Assembly: GCA_964628435.1 (NCBI GenBank)
Contig: CAZVON010000002.1
Coordinates: 1-64,000, forward strand
Direction of reading: 5' to 3'
Source of the DNA: CAZVON01 sp964628435
GTDB taxonomy: Bacteria > Patescibacteriota > Microgenomatia > Levybacterales > UBA12049
DNA length: 64,000 bases
Shown: positions 58,133 to 64,000 of the stretch, piece by piece
Position numbering within the stretch: position 1 is the first letter of the stretch
Layout: each line of letters starts with the position of its first letter
Made by a program: the position numbers and the translations under genes
The notes under the pieces: model-generated
Database searches by the model: none
What the model was told of the DNA's origin: nothing
What the model saw: the letters and a program-made list of their open reading frames with translations, nothing else

Positions 58133-59266
58133 ATGGATCCATTAAGTCCTCAGATGACAAGTGATAATACGATTGTGAATAGTCAAGCAACTGCCAAACA
58201 AACCCAAACAGGAGCAAGCGATCAGTTGCGTGCATTGGGAGAAAAAATTGAGAAAGCGGATATTCCTCAAGATCTTCGGCAAAACCTCATTGAGAGACTC
58301 CAGCGATTAGCTCTTCTTCGAGCGTCTGCAGGGTTTATGAACGCCAACTATATTTTAGAATACGAAAATACCTGCGCGTATGTAAAATGGGTTACCAGTT
58401 TACCATGGAATAAAACGAGTACAGATAGCCTAGATATCCAAAAAGCACAAAGTATTCTTGATAAAAATCATCATGGTTTGGTAGGTGTTAAAAACAGAAT
58501 AATTGAATACCTGGCATCGCTTATTTTGAATATGAAAAATAGTACGGACCATATTATACGCGCACCAATTCTCTGTTTGGTTGGGCTTGCTGGTACTGGT
58601 AAAACAACACTTGCTCTTTCTATGGCGCAAGCTCTGGGTAGAAATTTTGAACGGATTCCTTTTGGTGGCATGGGTGATTCACGGGTATTGCGCGGTCAAT
58701 CTCGAGCATTTCCTGATGCAGAACCAGGACACATTGTAAAAAAACTGGTTCATGCAAAAACCAATAATTGTGTCATTTTACTCGACGAATTAGATAGAGT
58801 TGCAGACTCAGCGCGTGCAGATATTATGGGAGTATTGGTTGAGTTACTTGATCCTGAGCAAAACATCGCCTTTACCGATCACTATATTGATTATCCGTTT
58901 GATCTCTCAAAAGTATTATTTGTAGCAACGGCAAATAACACAACGAATATTTCAACAGCTGTGCTCGATCGCTTAGAAATAATTCAAATGCCATCATATT
59001 CTGATGAAGAAAAAATAGTTATTGCTAAAGATCATTTGTTTCCGAAAATTCAAATTCAAACTGGTCTTTCTCAAAATCAACTGGTTATCGATGATAGCGT
59101 TTGGCCCCAGGTGATTAGGCCATTAGGGTTTGATTCTGGCATTCGTAGCCTTGATCGAACTATTCAAGGAGTTTGTCGCAAAGTTGCCCGACTTATTGTT
59201 GAAGGAAAGACTCAATCAGTACACATAACAGCACAAAATATAAAAGAATTTTTGCCCAGTTTTTAA
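58133..59266 (+). CDS. Lon-like AAA+ ATPase lacking both N-terminal and protease domains
   Basis: The 377-residue protein is homologous to the central part of Lon. EYENTCAYVKWVTSLPWNK and LDIQKAQSILDKNHHGLVGVKNRIIEYLAS match the Lon region before the ATPase. Walker A is GLAGTGKTTLALSMA, Walker B is CVILLDELDRV, and arginine-finger/sensor regions follow (FVATANNTTNISTAVLDRLEI). The Lon substrate-binding N-terminus and the C-terminal Ser-Lys peptidase (with its PKDGPSAG and TGE...) are both absent; the frame stops at 59266. An ATPase without protease suggests an unfoldase, adaptor or partner-driven role. It is the fourth gene from the rpsO promoter. Confidence 0.82.
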   Translation: MDPLSPQMTSDNTIVNSQATAKQTQTGASDQLRALGEKIEKADIPQDLRQNLIERLQRLALLRASAGFMNANYILEYENTCAYVKWVTSLPWNKTSTDSLDIQKAQSILDKNHHGLVGVKNRIIEYLASLILNMKNSTDHIIRAPILCLVGLAGTGKTTLALSMAQALGRNFERIPFGGMGDSRVLRGQSRAFPDAEPGHIVKKLVHAKTNNCVILLDELDRVADSARADIMGVLVELLDPEQNIAFTDHYIDYPFDLSKVLFVATANNTTNISTAVLDRLEIIQMPSYSDEEKIVIAKDHLFPKIQIQTGLSQNQLVIDDSVWPQVIRPLGFDSGIRSLDRTIQGVCRKVARLIVEGKTQSVHITAQNIKEFLPSF

Positions 59267-59281
59267 GATGAACATTCATGT

Positions 59282-60955
59282 ATGAATGAACAAGTTTCAA
59301 TAATGCCACTAGGTGGAATTGGTGACGTTACCAAGAATATGTATCTCTATATCTATAAAGATCAGGTACTTATTGTGGATTGTGGCATCGGATTTGCTGA
59401 CGAAACAATGCTTGGGGTGGACTTATTGCTTCCTGATATTTCGTACCTGGTGAGCGCAAAAAAAAAGATTGTAGGTATGACGTTAACTCATGGACATGAA
59501 GATCACATCGGTGCGCTTCCTTTTATACTTCCCCAACTTGCTGGAAATGGAGTTGACATGTCGTTTCCTATTTATGGGACACCTCTTACCGCTGCCCTGG
59601 CGAATGAAAAATTACAAGAATATAAAGTTCCCTATAAAGTACAAACGGTAACATTTGAGAACAACAAAAAAACAATGGGTAGTTTTACCGCTTCGTTTAT
59701 CCGCGTAACGCATTCAGTGCCAGATAGTTCTCATATATTTATTCAAACTCCGATTGGAAATTTTTACCATGGGAGTGATTTTAAATTTGATTTAACCCCT
59801 GTTGATGGAAAAAAAACTGATTTTATGCAAATCGGAAGAGCGGCAAACAGCGGTATTTTATGCTTATTATCTGATTGTTTGGGATCAGAGCGAGCAGGAC
59901 ATACAGTTTCTGAGGAAGTACTCTCAGAGAATTTTGAAGATGAAGTACGAAAATGTAGGGGGAAATTTATTGTTACAACCTATTCGTCCAATATTTCAAG
60001 GCTTAATCAAGCAATTTCAATCGGAGAAAAATTCAATCGGAAAGTGTGTTTTGTTGGAAAATCTTTGATAAAAGCAAAGGATGTTGCTCGAAAACTTGGG
60101 TATATGAAATTACGACAGGGAATAGAAATTGAGGTTGATGAGGTGAAAAAATATCCTGAAAATAATATTTTACTGTTAGTTGCCGGAAGTCAAGGTCAGG
60201 AAAACTCAGCTCTTTCTCGCATTGCAAACGACGAGCATACAGAAATAAGTATATCTGAAAAAGATGTTGTTATTTTTTCTGCTGATCCGATTCCTGGCAA
60301 TGAAATATCGGTCAATTCACTTATTGATACTATTGCCAAAAAAGGTGCGCGAGTAGTGTATTCAGACATCGCTGATGATTTCCATGTATCAGGACACGGT
60401 TCAGCGTTAGATTTGATGATGCTTGTGTCATTCACCAATCCCAAATTCTTAATGCCTATCAGTGGTACGTATCGGCACATGATTGCTTATAAAAACTTAG
60501 CAGAAAAATTAGGTTACTTGAGTAACCGAGTGGTTTTATCAGAAGATGGTCAAGAAATTATCTTTACCAGAGAAAAAACACAAAAAGGAGTAAAGACGGA
60601 TATTCGCAATGTATACGTTGATCAGATAACTGGGGAAGAGGTAGAGGGATTTGTTTTAAGAGACAGGCAACAACTTTCTGAAGGAGGAATTCTTATTGTT
60701 TTGTCAGAAGTAAATGCTGCAACAGGACAGTTAGTGGGGAATCCAGAAATTATTAGTCGTGGTTTTACTGAGTATGACAATAAAAAATTTAGCAAAGATT
60801 TAGTTTTGGAAATTAAAAGAACATTGGAGCAAAGAAAAGGACGAGTTACAAATTGGATTCATATCAGAAAACAAATAGGAGTAGTTGCAGAACGATTTAT
60901 TTTTAAAAAATTACGTTGTCGTCCCCTTGTACTTCCTGTAGTAATTGAAGTTTAG
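59282..60955 (+). CDS. rnj: Ribonuclease J
   Basis: The 557-residue protein has a beta-lactamase fold with LTHGHEDHIGALP (HxHxDH metal motif), PLGGIGDVTKNMYLY near the start, a beta-CASP domain (FIVTTYSSNISRLNQAISIG), a metal-binding HVSGHGSALDLMMLVSFTNPKFLMPISGTYRH (motif C region) and the C-terminal domain. RNase J acts as an endo- and 5'-3' exoribonuclease in mRNA decay and rRNA maturation. It lies 15 bases after the Lon-like gene and is in the RNA-decay block with pnp. No RNase E or Y gene is seen in the window. Confidence 0.94.
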   Translation: MNEQVSIMPLGGIGDVTKNMYLYIYKDQVLIVDCGIGFADETMLGVDLLLPDISYLVSAKKKIVGMTLTHGHEDHIGALPFILPQLAGNGVDMSFPIYGTPLTAALANEKLQEYKVPYKVQTVTFENNKKTMGSFTASFIRVTHSVPDSSHIFIQTPIGNFYHGSDFKFDLTPVDGKKTDFMQIGRAANSGILCLLSDCLGSERAGHTVSEEVLSENFEDEVRKCRGKFIVTTYSSNISRLNQAISIGEKFNRKVCFVGKSLIKAKDVARKLGYMKLRQGIEIEVDEVKKYPENNILLLVAGSQGQENSALSRIANDEHTEISISEKDVVIFSADPIPGNEISVNSLIDTIAKKGARVVYSDIADDFHVSGHGSALDLMMLVSFTNPKFLMPISGTYRHMIAYKNLAEKLGYLSNRVVLSEDGQEIIFTREKTQKGVKTDIRNVYVDQITGEEVEGFVLRDRQQLSEGGILIVLSEVNAATGQLVGNPEIISRGFTEYDNKKFSKDLVLEIKRTLEQRKGRVTNWIHIRKQIGVVAERFIFKKLRCRPLVLPVVIEV

Positions 60956-60965
60956 TCTTGTGCTC

Positions 60966-60994
60966 TTGTAGTTGATTGGATAAGTTATTATAAT
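60966..60994 (+). promoter_or_regulatory. Promoter of ftsK, leaderless
   Basis: TTGTAG (60966-60971), 17 bases, TATAAT (60989-60994). The hexamer ends 7 bases before the ATG at 61002. The in-frame GTG at 60996 lies where no transcript would include it, so the ATG at 61002 is preferred. Confidence 0.6.
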
Positions 60995-61001
60995 AGTGAG
61001 T

Positions 61002-63113
61002 ATGCCCAAACGTCGGATTTACCGCAAAAAGCCATTTAAATTAAAATTGCGCAGCAAAACAATCTATACACTTTTTTCTCTTGGTCTTCTGGCATCAGGA
61101 CTCCTGTTGTTACTTTCTTTTACCCAAAGTGGAGACAATTTTATTGTGGTTAACGCGTTGCTTATGCAGTACTTTGGATGGACGTCAGTGTTATTTCCGT
61201 TCGTGTTGATTTTATTTGGGTTTTTATTCTTACAGCTTCGATTTTTTCTGTCTCGTCTGAATGTTGCCATTGGATATGTTCTTTTTTTTGTTTCTCTGAA
61301 TGGTCTTACTCAGGGAGGAGAGATAGGAGCCGTGTTATTCAGCGCTCTTTCTGAAATGTTGTCTTCAGTTGGTGCTTCTGTTGTTTTTTTAGCAGGGATT
61401 GTAGTTGGGATTATCGTATTGTTTGACACGTCGCTTGATGAAATTATCGGCGCTTTAGTTTTTGCTGGAGAAAATATTTGGCGCTTTTTCCCTAAAAACC
61501 TATTGTCCGTTTTTAAAAGTAAAAAACCATTGGTGCTTCATAACAAACAAATTGCAATCAAAGGAGGCCAGCAAAAAGATATTCCAAATCTTGCCATTAA
61601 CCAAACAACTTCAACAATTATAAGAAAAGATCCAGTAATTATCTCTGAAAAACTGGTAAGTAATCCATTAGCAATCAATGGAATATGGGAATATCCCCCA
61701 CTCAATCTTTTGTCAGATTCTCCAGGACAAAAAGCAGATCGGGGCGATATAAAACGCATTGCAACAGTGATTGAAAAAACCCTTGAGAGTTTCGGCATTG
61801 AGGCCCGTGTTGTTGAAGTAAACCTGGGTCCAGCGGTAACGCAATACGCACTTGAGATAGCTCTTGGTACAAAAGTCTCAAAAATCGTTTCACTCTCAAA
61901 TGATTTAGCTCTCGCAACAGAAGCTCCAACTGGACAAATTCGTATTGAAGCACCGATTCCTGGGAGAAGTCTTGTGGGTATAGAAATTCCCAATCGCTCA
62001 TTAGAAATAGTAACGCTTAAAACCATGTTGTCTTCGTCTGTCACACAAAAGAGTCGTTCAAAATTAACTGTTTCATTAGGTCTTGATGTATCAGGGAATC
62101 CAATGGTTGCGGATATTGCCAAAATGCCTCATGTGCTCATCGCCGGAACAACAGGATCAGGAAAGTCAGTACTGATTAACGCATTTATTTCTTCATTATT
62201 ATTTAGATCATCTCCTCAAGAAGTAAAGCTTATTCTTATCGATCCAAAACGAGTTGAGTTTACAGCGTATAATGGCATTCCACATTTATTGACACCAGTT
62301 ATTGTTGAAGTAGAGAAAATTCTCTCTGCTCTTAAATGGGCAATGAGTGAAATGGACAGACGATACAAAATTTTTGCAGAACGAGGAGTAAGGAATATTG
62401 ATTCTTATAACGAGCTTTCTGGGTTTCAAGCTCTTCCTTATATTGTTATTGTTATTGATGAGCTTGCAGATTTAATGATGTTTGCTCCTGTTGAAGTTGA
62501 AGATGCCATTGCTAGGCTTGCGCAGATGGCCCGTGCCACTGGTATCCATTTAGTAATTGCTACCGAAAGACCGTCAGTAAACATTATTACTGGTCTTATT
62601 AAAGCAAATATTCCAGCCCGCATTGCATTTAATGTTTCTTCGATGGTTGACTCACGAGTTATTATTGATACTCCTGGTGCAGAAAAATTGCTTGGGCGAG
62701 GAGATATGTTATATATTCCTCCTGATCAAGCGAAACCAACTCGTATACAAGGCGCGTATGTATCTGAAAAAGAGGTGAAGAAGCTAGTGGAATTTCTAAA
62801 AGAAAAAGTTCCTCACGTAGAATATACAGAAGAAATCACAAACCAACAGGTGATATTAAAACGAGGGACTGCGTCAACAGGAATAGATGGTAATGACCCT
62901 TTTTTCCCAGAAGCTATTCGGATTGTCTGTCAACACGACCGGGCATCTGCATCGCCGCGTCAACGAAGTCTCTCCATGGGTTATGCTCGTTCAGCACGGA
63001 TATTAGATCAACTTGAATCAGTTGGCATTGTTGGGCCAGGCGAAGGATCTAAGCCCAGAGATGTCCTGGTACGAAATGCTGAAGAGTTTTTAAATAATCT
63101 ACAAACTCAATAA
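61002..63113 (+). CDS. ftsK: DNA translocase FtsK/SpoIIIE
   Basis: From the ATG at 61002 the protein has about 703 residues. Four membrane helices lie in the first 165 residues (about 20-160). A linker follows, then the RecA-like motor with LIAGTTGSGKSVLINAF (Walker A, about 380-396) and PYIVIVIDELADLMMF (Walker B). The C-terminal winged-helix gamma domain (about 635-700) with QRSLSMGYARSARILDQLE reads the orienting DNA sequences. FtsK couples division to chromosome segregation at the septum. The gene begins the last operon, followed by the RodZ-like protein. Confidence 0.94.
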   Translation: MPKRRIYRKKPFKLKLRSKTIYTLFSLGLLASGLLLLLSFTQSGDNFIVVNALLMQYFGWTSVLFPFVLILFGFLFLQLRFFLSRLNVAIGYVLFFVSLNGLTQGGEIGAVLFSALSEMLSSVGASVVFLAGIVVGIIVLFDTSLDEIIGALVFAGENIWRFFPKNLLSVFKSKKPLVLHNKQIAIKGGQQKDIPNLAINQTTSTIIRKDPVIISEKLVSNPLAINGIWEYPPLNLLSDSPGQKADRGDIKRIATVIEKTLESFGIEARVVEVNLGPAVTQYALEIALGTKVSKIVSLSNDLALATEAPTGQIRIEAPIPGRSLVGIEIPNRSLEIVTLKTMLSSSVTQKSRSKLTVSLGLDVSGNPMVADIAKMPHVLIAGTTGSGKSVLINAFISSLLFRSSPQEVKLILIDPKRVEFTAYNGIPHLLTPVIVEVEKILSALKWAMSEMDRRYKIFAERGVRNIDSYNELSGFQALPYIVIVIDELADLMMFAPVEVEDAIARLAQMARATGIHLVIATERPSVNIITGLIKANIPARIAFNVSSMVDSRVIIDTPGAEKLLGRGDMLYIPPDQAKPTRIQGAYVSEKEVKKLVEFLKEKVPHVEYTEEITNQQVILKRGTASTGIDGNDPFFPEAIRIVCQHDRASASPRQRSLSMGYARSARILDQLESVGIVGPGEGSKPRDVLVRNAEEFLNNLQTQ

Positions 63114-63114
63114 T

Positions 63115-63232
63115 AAGTGAAAAATTAGAAGTCAAAATTCAAAAGTGTCACAGTAGAAGATTATTAATAAATTCTAAGAGTATCTACTAGCATAGAGCCT
63201 ACCTCATTTTTTTGACTTTTGATTTTTCACTT
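63115..63232. repeat. Inverted repeat flanking the ftsK-RodZ-like intergenic region
   Basis: Arms at 63115-63137 and 63210-63232 are inverted copies of one another, matching at 21 of 23 positions (AAGTGAAAAATYARAAGTCAAAA, one arm inverted). About 72 bases lie between. The repeat abuts the ftsK stop and the ATG of the next gene. It could fold as a large hairpin, or be a small repeat element. Confidence 0.55.
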
Positions 63233-63856
63233 ATGATCAGGATTGGTCAAAAATTGCGTGAGGAGCGATTACTACAAGGCTATACACTTGAGGATATTTC
63301 GCACGCAACAAAAATTCGTGTATCTTTTTTATCTGCGATAGAAAAAGGAGAATACGCGAGGCTTCCTTCTCGCGCATATATTCAGGGTTTTGTCAAGAAT
63401 TACATTCAATTTTTAGGCTTACCGCCCAAGGAATATATTGCATTATTCCGTCGTGAATTTAATGAAAATGAACATATTCAAGTTCTTCCTCGTGGATTTG
63501 CGCAAGAAGTGCCTCTTACAAGGTTTCGTTTTGGACAAGCAGCTATAGTAACAACATTTCTTATTATTTTGCTTGTTGGGTATCTCATATTTCAGAATAG
63601 GTATTCATTTTTAAATCCTCCGCTTGAGGTAACTATTCCTAAAGAAGGTAACACTGTCTCAGAGGACGTGACTATTCAAGGTAAAACTGATCCGAACGCA
63701 ACGGTTGTCATTAACGATATTCCGATTTCTTTGGATAATGAAGGAACCTTTATAAAGCAGATGAGTTTATTTCCAGGGAAAAACACCATCCGCGTGGTTT
63801 CTCAAAATCGTTTTGGCAAACAGACTGTTATCGAACGGCATATAGAAGTGAAATAG
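63233..63856 (+). CDS. RodZ-like membrane protein with N-terminal helix-turn-helix
   Basis: From the ATG at 63233 the 207-residue protein has a Cro/C1-type HTH of the HTH_25 type (GQKLREERLLQGYTLEDISHATKIRVSFLSAIEKGEYARLPSRAYIQGFVKNYIQFLGL; landmark residues about 4-70), one membrane helix (about 103-123) and an extracytoplasmic Ig-like domain (about 130-205). RodZ links MreB to shape control. In this family the HTH has lost its DNA-binding role. The upstream TTG at 63212 is not needed; the ATG lies at the end of the inverted repeat. Confidence 0.82.
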   Translation: MIRIGQKLREERLLQGYTLEDISHATKIRVSFLSAIEKGEYARLPSRAYIQGFVKNYIQFLGLPPKEYIALFRREFNENEHIQVLPRGFAQEVPLTRFRFGQAAIVTTFLIILLVGYLIFQNRYSFLNPPLEVTIPKEGNTVSEDVTIQGKTDPNATVVINDIPISLDNEGTFIKQMSLFPGKNTIRVVSQNRFGKQTVIERHIEVK

Positions 63857-63885
63857 TTGACAGATTTTTTTAATACTGGTATCGT
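63857..63885 (+). promoter_or_regulatory. Promoter of the gene at 63892, leaderless
   Basis: TTGACA (63857-63862), 17 bases, TGG-TATCGT with the hexamer at 63880-63885. It ends 6 bases before the ATG at 63892. The -35 overlaps the end of the preceding gene. Confidence 0.55.
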
Positions 63886-63891
63886 GTATAT

Positions 63892-64000
63892 ATGGATACT
63901 GCCCAATTAGTTCTTCTTTTTGTTGTGGTTGTTCTCACGCTACTTCTGATTGTATTGGGGATTCAAGTGTATTTTATCTTAAAAGAACTGCGAAGGACAG
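63892..64000 (+). CDS. Membrane protein, N-terminal fragment (cut by window edge)
   Basis: The visible 36 residues (MDTAQLVLLFVVVVLTLLLI and VLGIQVYFILKELRRT) form one membrane helix ending in a basic stretch. Nothing more can be said from the fragment. It has its own promoter with a leaderless arrangement. Confidence 0.6.
   Translation, partial: MDTAQLVLLFVVVVLTLLLIVLGIQVYFILKELRRT

Noticed and set aside
61538..62122. A 194-codon open frame antisense to ftsK
   Set aside because: It mirrors the conserved motor region of ftsK and has no promoter or recognisable domain.

Overview
The window is 64 kb of AT-rich bacterial chromosome. It has the look of a Candidate Phyla Radiation (Patescibacteria) genome, most likely Microgenomates. 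That placement is inferred from gene content and was not tested by phylogeny. Supporting signs are several shortened core proteins (initiation factor 2 without its long N-terminus, a 221-residue triosephosphate isomerase, a 243-residue HrcA, a DnaJ without zinc fingers), many membrane GT-C glycosyltransferases, wall or surface proteins with cohesin, PKD, FN3 and PEGA-like domains, and a PilN/PilO pair. UGA reads as stop throughout. Two runs of N (8087-8096 and 26156-26178) show a draft assembly. No stretch longer than about 200 bases lacks a gene. I found no tRNA, rRNA, CRISPR array, insertion sequence or phage gene.

Layout. 1-1505: mutS (cut by the window edge) divergent from an HtrA-type protease under a CIRCE operator. 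1527-4246: a GT4 glycosyltransferase divergent from a nickel superoxide dismutase cassette (sodN, its maturation protease sodX, and a membrane-anchored methyltransferase). 4269-8812 (minus): a TPR/GT-C membrane protein, a FemAB-type transferase and a UvrD/PcrA helicase broken by an assembly gap. 8852-11326 (plus): tpiA, an LCP-family ligase and a methyltransferase. 11328-21261 (minus): an envelope glycosylation cluster. 21266-24201 (minus): a PilN/PilO operon ending in a surface protein. 24271-28306: rpsT divergent from murJ, then lepA. 28312-32545: a cohesin/PKD surface protein, groES-groEL and a PEGA/SH3 lipoprotein-like protein. 32547-40212 (minus): polyprenyl-phosphate sugar enzymes (UbiA-like, WecA/MraY-like), two more glycosyltransferases, tatD and metG. 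40735-51681 (plus): hrcA-grpE-dnaK, dnaJ, a VirB2/VirB6-like membrane module, and clpC. 51844-63856 (plus): nusA, infB, a degenerate DHH protein, rpsO, pnp, a Lon-like ATPase without protease domain, RNase J, ftsK and a RodZ-like protein.

How the genes work together. The heat-shock genes share one regulatory theme: HrcA is encoded here, a full CIRCE-like operator overlaps the promoters of htrA and hrcA, and a half-site follows the groES -10. The transcription, translation and RNA-decay block (nusA to rnj) and the division block (ftsK, RodZ-like) are conventional. The envelope genes (LCP, MurJ, FemAB, WecA-like, UbiA-like, six GT-C proteins) point to a wall carrying glycopolymers attached through polyprenyl phosphate carriers.

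A recurrent regulatory feature is visible. Many genes have a sigma70-type -10 hexamer, usually with a TGn extension, ending only 6-9 bases before the start codon (sodN, SDR epimerase, rpsT, pilN-like, metG, virB2-like, nusA, rpsO, ftsK and the gene at 63892). This implies leaderless transcripts. I used it to choose several start codons.
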